Source: Oscillospiraceae bacterium (GTDB lineage: Bacteria; Bacillota; Clostridia; Oscillospirales; Ruminococcaceae). Taken from it: a stretch of DNA of 64,000 nucleotides. The stretch's first letter is position 1, and each line of letters starts with the position of its first letter. This document shows, one piece after another, positions 25,931 to 33,825 of this stretch. The translations under genes were made by a program, and so were the position numbers. Below the pieces are notes generated by a model, which worked only from the letters and a program-made list of their open reading frames with translations, was not told the origin of the DNA and ran no database searches. Location: the NCBI GenBank assembly GCA_009780025.1, contig WRAV01000004.1, positions 1 through 64,000 on the forward strand. Reading direction: 5' to 3'.

Positions 25931-26818
25931 TTAAGGGTCAATTCCAAGAATCATTGCCGGGTTATCTACCGTCATCCGCCGGATATCTTCCTGCGGAATT
26001 CCATCGTCCAGCATCATGCATATAAAGTTTTCCATCGAAGGAACCGGGTCCGGGTTTATAATCTGGCCGCTGTCGGTACTCATAATGGTGTTGGCGGGGC
26101 CAATCGCTCGGATCGCGTCGGAAATTACAGTGGAGGAAATCGGGTCTTTCCAGTGGTGGGTGGTGTCGCAGACCACGTGCTCCAACATGGACACGCCAAG
26201 CCTCACTGTCTCCTTCATTTGCTCGATAGTGTAGCTCAGTATTGGCGAGGTCGGATGCGTCAGCACTATTTTTTTAACTCCGCGCTTTTTAGCCTCTTCA
26301 ATCACAGCCATCGCTTCCTGGGGAGACACGTGCCCGGTAGCCAACGAAATATCCGCCTCGGCAATAATATCAATAATTTCAAGGAGTTCGTCTTTAATGC
26401 GTCCGTCTGCGCCAAGCAGGCCGATCCCCGCAGGTCCGCGTTTGAGCTGTTTGGCAAACTGCGCAGCACTGTTCGCTGCCTTGAGCATAGCAAATTCGGA
26501 GTGAATAGTAGGCATCCAAACCTGCTTTGCACCCATCTGCACCGCGACACGCACCGCCTCTGGGTTGAGGCCGCCTACAGGGTGGTTGAGCGCAAGTCCC
26601 CCGTACATTGAAAACCCGGTGACATAAGTAGCCACTGTCGCGCGTCCCGCCGTGCCTTCTGTGTGGCTTTTGAGCAGGACAGCCCGCATACCGGCCTCCT
26701 GCGCCTTACGCGCGACCTCAATGTCATTTAGCGGGCGGGGGAAAATATCCGGCCCACCGTGAACATGAATGTCAATCGCTCCCTTTAGCATTTCTTTCGC
26801 AAGTTCTCTGTTTCCCAT
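25931..26818 (-). CDS. DUF6282 family amidohydrolase-like protein
   Basis: 295 residues, TIM-barrel metal hydrolase fold. The amidohydrolase-type metal site shows as DIHVHGGPD near residue 17; later motifs include LLKSHTEG, SLATGHVSPQEA and VLTHPTSP, giving further histidine ligands. This matches the DUF6282 group, of unknown substrate. It begins the leftward island operon (ATG after GGAAGGAG) directly before the transporter binding protein, so it probably acts on the imported compound or a derived lactone or cyclic amide. Confidence 0.8.
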   Translation of the reverse strand: MGNRELAKEMLKGAIDIHVHGGPDIFPRPLNDIEVARKAQEAGMRAVLLKSHTEGTAGRATVATYVTGFSMYGGLALNHPVGGLNPEAVRVAVQMGAKQVWMPTIHSEFAMLKAANSAAQFAKQLKRGPAGIGLLGADGRIKDELLEIIDIIAEADISLATGHVSPQEAMAVIEEAKKRGVKKIVLTHPTSPILSYTIEQMKETVRLGVSMLEHVVCDTTHHWKDPISSTVISDAIRAIGPANTIMSTDSGQIINPDPVPSMENFICMMLDDGIPQEDIRRMTVDNPAMILGIDP

Positions 26819-26840
26819 TTAAGCACTCCTTCCAGAAGGC

Positions 26841-26950
26841 GTATTCGCTAGTATCACTACAATATCCACCGAAATCAAGACGCCGTCTCACTAATGTGTA
26901 TTTGATAATATTGCTACAATATCTCCCAAAAGTCAAGACGTTATCTTACT
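26841..26950 (-). promoter_or_regulatory. Tandem duplicated promoter/operator-like unit upstream of the island operon
   Basis: Two imperfect direct repeats of about 52 bases with a 57-base period (26841-26892 and 26898-26950). On the minus strand the unit nearer the gene holds TTGATT-17-GATACT and the farther one TTGACT-17-CAATAT. The nearer -10 is about 32 bases before the DUF6282 ATG. The remainder of the gap 26951-27267 is AT-rich with a palindrome at 27055 and no gene. Confidence 0.6.
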
Positions 26951-27054
26951 TTTGGAATAAATTTCAAAATCCCGTTTATCTTTTGTTGTTAATGACAAGG
27001 CTAAGTTAGGTTATTATTTGATAAAGAGTATGCGTCTAAGGGTGACATTTTATA

Positions 27055-27070
27055 TATCATGCGCATGATA
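27055..27070. promoter_or_regulatory. Perfect 16-bp palindrome, candidate operator
   Basis: TATCATGCGCATGATA at 27055-27070 is its own reverse complement, and the half-site TTATCATGC recurs at 27078. It lies between the IclR-type regulator gene and the operon it may control. A regulator site is inferred, not shown. Confidence 0.45.
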
Positions 27071-27267
27071 ATGGCATTTATCATGCTGTATCGCTCTTAA
27101 ATTAATTGACCCCAGTCTATGGGAATTTAAACGTTTATAATTTCCAATTGACTTGAAGAAGATCACTTATTTAGATACCCAAAATAAAACTTAGAAATAT
27201 TTAACACAACTTTATCTGGGCATCCAAAAGCTTGAAAGCAAGCAACCCGCAACACAAAAAGCAAAAA

Positions 27268-27300
27268 CACTCCTCAAGTAGACATACAAGGAGTGTTGAT
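27268..27300 (-). terminator. Intrinsic terminator of the IclR-type gene
   Basis: AACACTCCT and AGGAGTGTT pair around a 13-base loop; on the minus strand the stem is followed by TTTGCTTTTT. It lies just beyond the regulator stop at 27318, separating the regulator from the downstream operon. Confidence 0.85.
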
Positions 27301-27317
27301 TTTTCAGCTGTTGCCAG

Positions 27318-28082
27318 CTATTCGAAATATCCGAATTTTTGACTAATGGCTGCAGAGGTATTTTTAAGGATAGGCAAAAACCCCGGAACCGTTTTTTCGT
27401 TGAGGCGAGCGTTGTTTGCGTTTATATGGAACGAGGCAATAATTTCGCCCGCGTGACCGCGAATTGGCATAGCCAAACAGCACATACCAATCTCGCACTC
27501 CTGATTATCAAAGGCGTACCCTTGTCTGGCTGTTAGCTGCAACTTTTCCCAAAGCTGGTCAAAAGTGGTGATTGAGTACTCTGTTCGCGGTTTCAGCTCT
27601 TCTCCGGCAACAACCAAACAAAGCTGTTCATATGTCAACTGGGACAATAAAAGTCTGCCCGCAGCCGAGAAGCAGGCCGAAATTGATGACCCCAGCCTTG
27701 AAGTGGGGATAATATATCGGTTGGACTGTATCTCGTCCAAAAACACGGCCTTAGTCCCGTCCAGGACGCACATGTAAACCGATTCTCCCAACTTGTCCGA
27801 TAACTTTTGAAGGTCGTCGTGAGCAATGTCGCGGATATTGAGGCTTTTCATAGCGGCACCAGCCAACTGCAAAAAAACCATGCCAAGCCTATAATTACCA
27901 AGAGAATCGACTGTAAGGTACCCGCCTTGCTGCAAAGTATACAGAATCCGGTGGGCAGACGACTTAGGTATGTTAAGCTTATCGCTCAGTTCGCCTAGTG
28001 TATATGAAAATTCCTTTGATGTAAAGCAGTCTAAAACATTCATTGCCTTCATTATGGTTTGAATCGCGGGTGTTTCCGACAT
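27318..28082 (-). CDS. IclR family transcriptional regulator
   Basis: 254 residues. An N-terminal winged helix-turn-helix (FSYTLGELSDKLNIPKSSAHRILYTL) is followed by a C-terminal effector-binding GAF-like domain typical of IclR. The ATG at 28082 is preceded by AGGAGG at nine bases; the longer TTG start would include that site in the coding region. IclR proteins usually control catabolic genes in response to a small aromatic or carboxylic metabolite. Its place between the transporter operon and the divergent DUF1445 gene makes both likely targets. Confidence 0.92.
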   Translation of the reverse strand: MSETPAIQTIMKAMNVLDCFTSKEFSYTLGELSDKLNIPKSSAHRILYTLQQGGYLTVDSLGNYRLGMVFLQLAGAAMKSLNIRDIAHDDLQKLSDKLGESVYMCVLDGTKAVFLDEIQSNRYIIPTSRLGSSISACFSAAGRLLLSQLTYEQLCLVVAGEELKPRTEYSITTFDQLWEKLQLTARQGYAFDNQECEIGMCCLAMPIRGHAGEIIASFHINANNARLNEKTVPGFLPILKNTSAAISQKFGYFE

Positions 28083-28121
28083 GCCTGAAAGCCTCCTCAA
28101 CAGTCATACAAAACGTGCCTC

Positions 28122-28150
28122 ATTGTAGCATTATATAGAACGGATTGCAA
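28122..28150 (-). promoter_or_regulatory. Promoter of the IclR-type gene
   Basis: On the minus strand: TTGCAA (28150-28145), a 17-base spacer, and TACAAT (28127-28122). The leader to ATG 28082 is about 35 bases. Confidence 0.6.
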
Positions 28151-28267
28151 GTCATTTTGCATATGCGCAAAGCTCCGACCTGCTTTGCAAGCCGGTGACT
28201 GCGCGTTTAGTCCGAGAGTGTAGCATTAAGAATATTTCACGGTGACAGAGCCGGGATGCCCTAACAT

Positions 28268-28305
28268 GGATGGTCATTGACATAGCCATCCCCGACGTGT
28301 ATAGT
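28268..28305 (+). promoter_or_regulatory. Promoter with overlapping inverted repeat, DUF1445 gene
   Basis: TTGACA (28277-28282), a 17-base spacer and TATAGT (28300-28305) form a near-consensus promoter. GGATGG (28268-28273) and CCATCC (28286-28291) flank the -35 box, a natural place for a repressor. IclR control is inferred from the adjacent divergent gene. Confidence 0.7.
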
Positions 28306-28348
28306 CAAGTAAACGGTTGCAGCTTCTACTTTTAAAGGGAGTGGTATT

Positions 28349-29167
28349 ATGGCAAACTATGATGTTTCTAAGTATGTAAATATGAAGCCCAGCGAAGTGC
28401 GGGCGTTGATCAGAAGCGGCAAGGTCAAGCTTCCCACCGCAGGCATGTGCGCAGGATATGCACAGGCCAATTTGACGATTCTTCCCGCTGAGTATGCCGC
28501 CGATTTTAAGGAGTACGCCAATAGCAATCCCTTTCCTGTTCCTATTCTTGAAATTGTAGACGGCTCGCCCCTCACCAGACTTATGGCCAAAGACGGCAAC
28601 GTACTCACCGACATTCCCGAATACTTCATATACCGTGACGGTGCGTTTTCACAGCGTGTCTATGACACCACGGAATTTTGGCAAGACGGATATGTCGGTT
28701 TTCTGATCGGGTGCAGCTTCTCATTCGAAGAGGCGCTGATGACTGCAGGTATCGAAATGCGCCACATAGCCACCGGGCGAATTGTACCTATGTATAAAAC
28801 CAACATAATGACCCAAAAGCGCGGCCCGTTCGAAGGCCCTATGGTGGTCAGTATGCGACCAATGTCGCCGGAACACGCCAAAATTGCATGCGAAATCACC
28901 GCAGCTATGCCAAACGTGCACGGAGCACCGATACATATTGGAGACGCGTCAGAAATAGGAATATCGGACATTTCAAAGCCCGACTATGGCGAAGCGGTAG
29001 AGATTCGCGAAGGAGAAGTAACAGTGTTTTGGCCTTGCGGTGTAACACCCCAGGTAGCAATAAACAACGCTAAGCTTCCAATTGCCATAACCCATTCACC
29101 GGGGCATATGTTTATCACCGACATACTTAACACCAAGATCAACGCCCTCCTTGAGGCACAGAAGTAA
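28349..29167 (+). CDS. DUF1445 family protein (putative hydro-lyase / D-glutamate cyclase-like)
   Basis: 272 residues of the DUF1445 family (PF07286), whose mammalian relative is the mitochondrial D-glutamate cyclase and whose bacterial members are annotated as putative hydro-lyases. Conserved-looking segments include TAGMCAGYAQANLTILP, FLIGCSFSFEEAL, PMYKTNIMT and the C-terminal CGVTPQVAI and ITHSPGHMFITD. The ATG follows AAGGGAGTG. It is divergent from the IclR gene and so probably belongs to the same catabolic module. The reaction here is unknown; water or lactam ring addition/removal on a carboxylate is a guess from the family. Confidence 0.85.
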   Translation: MANYDVSKYVNMKPSEVRALIRSGKVKLPTAGMCAGYAQANLTILPAEYAADFKEYANSNPFPVPILEIVDGSPLTRLMAKDGNVLTDIPEYFIYRDGAFSQRVYDTTEFWQDGYVGFLIGCSFSFEEALMTAGIEMRHIATGRIVPMYKTNIMTQKRGPFEGPMVVSMRPMSPEHAKIACEITAAMPNVHGAPIHIGDASEIGISDISKPDYGEAVEIREGEVTVFWPCGVTPQVAINNAKLPIAITHSPGHMFITDILNTKINALLEAQK

Positions 29168-29219
29168 TAATCTGTACAACACGCAAAATCTATGATAGTA
29201 TATAGTTGCAATCACTCAA

Positions 29220-29264
29220 GAGAAGCCGTAAGGCCGATAGCCCTTTTCTGGCCTTCGCCTTCTC
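29220..29264 (+). other. Leader hairpin before the HEPN gene
   Basis: GAGAAG (29220-29225) pairs with CTTCTC (29259-29264), enclosing AAGGCC with GGCCTT. It lies 35 bases before the HEPN start and could be a terminator of the preceding gene without a clear U-tract, or a leader structure. Confidence 0.45.
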
Positions 29265-29298
29265 GCTTCTTACATAACTAACAAAGGGGGCGTCTTAG

Positions 29299-29805
29299 AT
29301 GACGACTTGGTTTGACAACGCACAGGCGGACTACCACTGCGCGAGTCTTTTGTGCGGCGCGGCAGAGAAAAATTCTGTCTACCTGGCCGGAGCCGGCCGC
29401 GCAACACAGCAGGCTATCGAAAAGCTGCTAAAGGCAATCATTCAGCAGAAGGGCCAAGTAATCGCACGCAAGTTGGCCACAAACGACATATCAGTGCTGG
29501 TAAAGGAATGCGCTAAACAAGGCGTCGAAGCGCCGGAAATCCTTAAGCAGATGAGCAAGCAGATCACCGACTGGTACATCGAGGCCACCTACCCGGGTCT
29601 GGGCAAGTACGGCAATGTCGAGCAGATTACTGTGGCTATCAAGATGTATGAGCAGCTGCAGGAAATGTTTTTAGAGATGATAAACAAAACCCCCGAGTGT
29701 CTGGTGCACTGCCCGTACTACACAAGCAGTGTCTGGGGTTGCTCGCTTAAAGTAACCCGGCACGACAAAGACTGCAAGTACCCTATCCCCAAGGAGTGCT
29801 GCTAG
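29299..29805 (+). CDS. HEPN-domain protein with a cysteine-rich tail
   Basis: 168 residues. Residues 1 to about 125 form the helical HEPN domain (FDNAQADYHCASLLC, RATQQAIEKLLKAII, WYIEATYPG). The Rx4-6H motif of HEPN ribonucleases was not seen. No MNT nucleotidyltransferase partner is adjacent, so this is not an obvious toxin-antitoxin pair. The last 40 residues are unusual: ECLVHCPYY, WGCSL, DCKY and KECC supply six cysteines, which could bind metal. The ATG follows AAAGGGGG. A phosphoesterase gene begins six bases after it, suggesting co-transcription. Confidence 0.8.
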   Translation: MTTWFDNAQADYHCASLLCGAAEKNSVYLAGAGRATQQAIEKLLKAIIQQKGQVIARKLATNDISVLVKECAKQGVEAPEILKQMSKQITDWYIEATYPGLGKYGNVEQITVAIKMYEQLQEMFLEMINKTPECLVHCPYYTSSVWGCSLKVTRHDKDCKYPIPKECC

Positions 29806-29810
29806 GCTAG

Positions 29811-30641
29811 ATGCGCAAAAGAAAATCATCGTTGAGAAGAATTGTCAGCGCCATCTTTGCCGTCGGCGTTGTTGTTGCACTTATACATATCGTCCACGCC
29901 CTCACCCTTGACCGGATAATCGAGTACCGGGAAGTGGACTTTTCCTCCCCAGGCATCTCTGCCGAAATGGACGGCTACCGAATAGCCCTTATCACCGACA
30001 CCCACGACATTTCAGAGGAACGGCTGGGTGCGGTTGTGATGGAGCTTAACGAGCGGCGGATTGACCTGCTGCTGTTGGGTGGCGACTACAGCAGCAGAAG
30101 CTTCGACATTCTCCGCACAACAATGGAGATGCTCTCAGAAGTGCAGACCACTGATGGAGCCTTTGGTGTAGCCGGCAACCACGACACCTTGTTTGATCTG
30201 TACCCGACTATGGAAGCCAATGGAATCACGCCTCTTTCCAACAGCGGGCTGCACCCCCGCGAGGGCTTTTTTCTTGCCGGCGTGCAAGATTTGCAGACCG
30301 GTCGCCCCGATGTTTCCCGGGCAACATCCGGAGCAATGCATGGCGACTTCGTGCTTCTCCTTTCCCACAATCCGGAGATCGGTATGCGCCAGGACACCAC
30401 CGGCGTTGATTTGATTCTCAGCGGGCACACCCACGGAGGGCAGGTAACATTCTTCGGCCTCTGGGCACCCGCGCTCGCTCCGCGCTTCGGCATCACAAGA
30501 TACGGGCAGCGCTTTATGTCCGGCTGGGCCTACTCTCGGGACGGCACACCCGTGTTTGTGAGCAACGGCACCGGGGAGTATTTCCCCAGAGTGTTCGCGC
30601 GGCCGCAGGTGGTTTTGATAACGCTACGGCATGAGCCGTAA
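29811..30641 (+). CDS. Membrane-anchored metallophosphoesterase (YaeI/YkuE-like)
   Basis: 276 residues. An N-terminal uncleaved membrane anchor (residues 10-30) is followed by a calcineurin-like domain with the dinuclear metal motifs LITDTHD, LLGGDYSS, VAGNHDT, LLSHNPE and LSGHTHGGQV, all intact apart from TDTHD having Thr in the usual D-x-H block. Relatives hydrolyse phosphoesters such as UDP-diacylglucosamine or lipid phosphates at the cell surface. It is probably co-transcribed with the HEPN gene and ends at a strong hairpin. Confidence 0.9.
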   Translation: MRKRKSSLRRIVSAIFAVGVVVALIHIVHALTLDRIIEYREVDFSSPGISAEMDGYRIALITDTHDISEERLGAVVMELNERRIDLLLLGGDYSSRSFDILRTTMEMLSEVQTTDGAFGVAGNHDTLFDLYPTMEANGITPLSNSGLHPREGFFLAGVQDLQTGRPDVSRATSGAMHGDFVLLLSHNPEIGMRQDTTGVDLILSGHTHGGQVTFFGLWAPALAPRFGITRYGQRFMSGWAYSRDGTPVFVSNGTGEYFPRVFARPQVVLITLRHEP

Positions 30642-30664
30642 GGGTGGTAACTGTTAGACTAAAT

Positions 30665-30699
30665 AGGCGTCTTCACATAGGTGAAGACGCCTTCTTTTG
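30665..30699 (+). terminator. Intrinsic terminator of the metallophosphoesterase gene
   Basis: AGGCGTCTTCAC (30665-30676) pairs perfectly with GTGAAGACGCCT (30681-30692) over a 4-base loop, followed by TCTTTTG. Confidence 0.9.
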
Positions 30700-30720
30700 C
30701 CTATCGGTATTCCGCAGACG

Positions 30721-30796
30721 GTCGGGCATGGAAGCCCGACCCTACGAAGCAATACCATAAATTAGGAGTTGCAGAGGCGGGGTTCCATCCCCGCCC
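30721..30796. repeat. Two GC-rich hairpins of the GGGGCG repeat family
   Basis: GTCGGGC/GCCCGAC (30721-30727, 30734-30740) and GGCGGGG/CCCCGCC (30776-30782, 30789-30795), each with a six-base loop containing TGGAA or TTCCA. The flanking CCCTAC links them to the dispersed GTAGGGGCG family seen near 36582, 44559 and 62165. Confidence 0.6.
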
Positions 30797-30822
30797 GCCA
30801 GACACAACTACTTTATCAATTA

Positions 30823-30864
30823 AAGCTAAAGGCATCTTCACACGTGCGAAGATGCCTTTAGCTT
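30823..30864. terminator. Long hairpin downstream of ppdK
   Basis: A 17-bp perfect stem (30823-30839 with 30848-30864) lies 15 bases beyond the ppdK stop. The stem is strong on both strands, but the minus-strand U-tract is short (CTTTAATT). Probably bidirectional termination between convergent genes. Confidence 0.75.
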
Positions 30865-30879
30865 GGTTATACCTCGTGC

Positions 30880-33516
30880 TTATTTCCTCGGGAACTTCAG
30901 CGCTGCCTGTGCCGCTGCCAAACGGGCAATCGGAACCCGGAAAGGCGAGCAAGAAACGTAATCCAAGCCTGCCTTGTGGAAAAACTCGACCGAACTGGGA
31001 TCACCGCCGTGCTCGCCGCAAATGCCTACTTTTAGGCCGCTCTTGGCACCCCGACCAAGCTTGACAGCAGTCTCAATCAGGCTGCCCACACCAACTTGAT
31101 CCAGGCGGGCAAAGGGATCGGATTCGTAAATCTTCTTGTCGTAGTAGTGGCCCAGGAAGTTGCCGGCGTCATCCCGGCTGAATCCAAATGTCATCTGGGT
31201 GAGGTCGTTGGTGCCAAAGCTGAAGAAGTCGGCATTGGCCGCAACCGCGTCAGCAGTTACGCAGGCACGGGGGATTTCCATCATGGTGCCTACCAGGTAG
31301 TCGAGCTTAACGCCGCTGGCAGCTATAATCTCGTCAGCCACCTTGACTACGATGTCCCGGACAAACGCGAGCTCTTCGGCCTCGCCGATAAGCGGAATCA
31401 TAATCTCAGGAAGCATCTTCCATTCGGGGTGCTTCTTCTGCACGTTGATCGCCGCTTCAATTACCGCACGAGTTTGCATCTCTGCGATCTCGGGATAAGC
31501 TACAGTCAGACGGCAGCCCCTAAAGCCCATCATCGGGTTGAACTCGTGCAGGGAGGTGATAACTTCTTTAATGCGGTCAGCGGATATATTCATCTGCTTT
31601 GCCAGCTGTTGGATGTCCGCATCCTCAGTTGGCAAAAACTCATGCAGAGGCGGGTCGAGGTAGCGGATAGTTACCGGGCGACCCTCCATGGCCTCGTAGA
31701 TACCTTCAAAATCACCGCGCTGTACGGGCAGCAACTTGTCGAGGGCGGCTCTACGCTACTCTTCGGTGGTAGAGAGAATCATCTCGCGCATGTCGCGTAT
31801 ACGATCGGACTCGAAGAACATGTGCTCGGTGCGGCAAAGGCCAATGCCCTCGGCACCGAACTCGACAGCCTTTTTGGAATCGCGGGGAGTGTCGGCGTTG
31901 GTGCGTATTTTAAGCTGGCGCACACTGTCTGCCCAACCCATAAGGGTGCCGAAATCGCCGCCGATTTGCGCTTCTACTGTTGGCAGCTTTTCAGCGTAGA
32001 TGTTGCCTGTAGAGCCATCCAGGGAGATATAGTCGCCTTCCTTGATGGTCTTGCCGCCAAGTGTGAACTTCTTGCCCTTCTCATCTATTGTGATTTCGCC
32101 GCAGCCGGCTACGCAGCAGCGACCCATTCCGCGGGCCACAACAGCGGCGTGGGAGGTCATTCCGCCACGCACAGTGAGAATACCTGCCGCAGCGTCCATG
32201 CCTTCAATATCTTCCGGCGAAGTCTCAAGGCGGGTGAGTATGACAGTCTCGCCCTTCTCATGCCAGGCAACAGCGTCCTCTGCGTTAAAGACAACTTTTC
32301 CGCAAGCAGCACCGGGGGAAGCCGGCAGGCCAGCACCGATCGGCGCAGCCGCTTTGAGCGCCTTGCCCTCAAATTGCGGATGAAGAAGTGCATCAAGAGT
32401 ACCGGGGTCAACCATGGCCACAGCTTCTTCTTTGGTTATGAGCTTCTCATCCACTAGGTCACAGGCTACCTTGAGGGCAGCTGCCGCGGTGCGCTTGCCA
32501 TTACGGGTCTGGAGCATATAGAGCTTGCCGCGCTCGATGGTAAACTCCATGTCCTGCATATCTTTGTAGTGGTTCTCGAGCTTTTTAGCGGTGTCGGCAA
32601 ACTGTTTGTAGACCGCTGGCATAACTTTCTCAAGGGTCGCGATTTGCTCAGGAGTACGTATACCGGCCACAACGTCTTCACCTTGAGCGTTGATTAGATA
32701 CTCACCGTACAGCTTATTCTCGCCGGTGGAGGGGTTGCGGGAGAACGCCACACCGGTGCCGCAGTCGTCGCCCATGTTGCCGAAGACCATCTCCTGGACG
32801 TTTACTGCTGTGCCCCAAGAATAAGGGATGTTGTGCATCCGGCGGTAGACATTGGCGCGGGGGTTGTCCCACGAGCGGAAGACGGCAGTGACAGATTCAA
32901 TCAGCTGGTCTTTGGGGTCATTGGGGAAGTCGAAGCCTTTTTGCTCCTTAAAGTAGGCCTTAAAGCGCACCACCATCTCTTTAAAATCCTCGGCGGTAAA
33001 GTCGCTGTCCAGCTTTATCCCCTTCTCGTCCTTCATCGCGTCTATAACGTGCTCAAACTGTTTTTTAGATACGTCCATAACGACGTCGGAGTACATCTGG
33101 ATAAAGCGGCGGTAGCTGTCGTATGCAAAACGGGGGTTGCCGGTAAGCGCCGCAAAGCCCTCTACAACCTGGTCGTTGAGGCCGAGGTTGAGGATTGTGT
33201 CCATCATACCGGGCATAGACGCGCGCGAACCCGAGCGCACCGAGACAAGCAGCGGATTTTTGACGTCGCCAAACTTCTTGCCGGAAATTTTCTCAAGCTG
33301 GGCCATCCCCGCAAAGATTTCCTGCTCAATTTTGGAATCAATCTTCTTGCCATCGTCGTAGTAGCGGTTGCAAGCTTCGGTCGTGACGGTAAAACCCTGA
33401 GGAACAGGCATTCCCAGCCCTATCATTTCTGCCAGGTTGGCGCCTTTGCCACCCAGCAGGTTTTTCATCGAGGCGTCCCCCTCGGAAAAGAGATATACGT
33501 ACTTGTTTGCTGCCAT
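30880..33516 (-). pseudogene. ppdK: Pyruvate phosphate dikinase, interrupted by an in-frame TAG
   Basis: Full-length reading is 878 residues, the normal size for the PEP-forming or PEP-using glycolytic enzyme. The nucleotide-binding domain (GGKGANLAEM, SGSRASMPGMMDTILNLGL), the phosphohistidine domain (GGMTSHAAVVARGMG) and the start of the PEP/pyruvate barrel (GIGLCRTEHMFF) are intact. Codon 587 (31758-31756) is TAG within the highly conserved TTEE-x-RRAALDKLLPVQR stretch, where Glu or Gln is expected. The same frame then runs on to 30880 and includes the GICGEHGGDP active-site motif. The downstream part has no ribosome site of its own. It could be a true nonsense mutation, readthrough, or a sequencing error. 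Confidence 0.9.
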
Positions 33517-33752
33517 TAAGTTTTCCCTCCTGAATTCTCTGTTTTCCTGCGCAGGTTATGCCGCAGCCTAACTTCGCTCGGCTTTGGCTGGGGCCCTACG
33601 TAGATGCACCCCACAATATACCTATTTTCGCATTATTTACCGCAGTCGCTCTTTAGTATATCACATTCCCCAATAAGTTATCTAGCCATACGGGTAATTT
33701 TAAAAAATCTATTAATAGTTCTACGCTTTGGCCAAAAATACCCTTTTTGCCC

Positions 33753-33781
33753 TTGCATTACCGGTGAAAAATTGTCATAAT
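33753..33781 (+). promoter_or_regulatory. Promoter of glmU
   Basis: TTGCAT (33753-33758), a 17-base spacer and CATAAT (33776-33781). The leader to the GTG at 33826 is about 40 bases. The divergent ppdK promoter must lie in the same 310-base gap but was not resolved. Confidence 0.6.
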
Positions 33782-33825
33782 AGAGTAGAGAAATTATTAT
33801 GTATTCGCACGGAAGGGGGCCGCGT

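Noticed and set aside
24790-25947. Longer start for the TctC-like protein at 25947
   Set aside because: It would put 27 residues ahead of a textbook lipoprotein signal peptide; ATG 25866 has the better site.
29299-29805. HEPN/MNT toxin-antitoxin pair
   Set aside because: No nucleotidyltransferase gene is adjacent and the ribonuclease motif was not found.
30880-31734. Separate gene for a 284-residue PPDK C-terminal protein
   Set aside because: It is in the same frame as the upstream part, has no ribosome site, and starts at a TTG/CTG inside a conserved block. It is better treated as the distal part of one interrupted ppdK.
31756-31758. TAG as pyrrolysine or a reassigned codon
   Set aside because: The residue is normally Glu or Gln, not a catalytic position known for pyrrolysine, and TAG ends several intact genes in the window. 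No pyl genes were seen.
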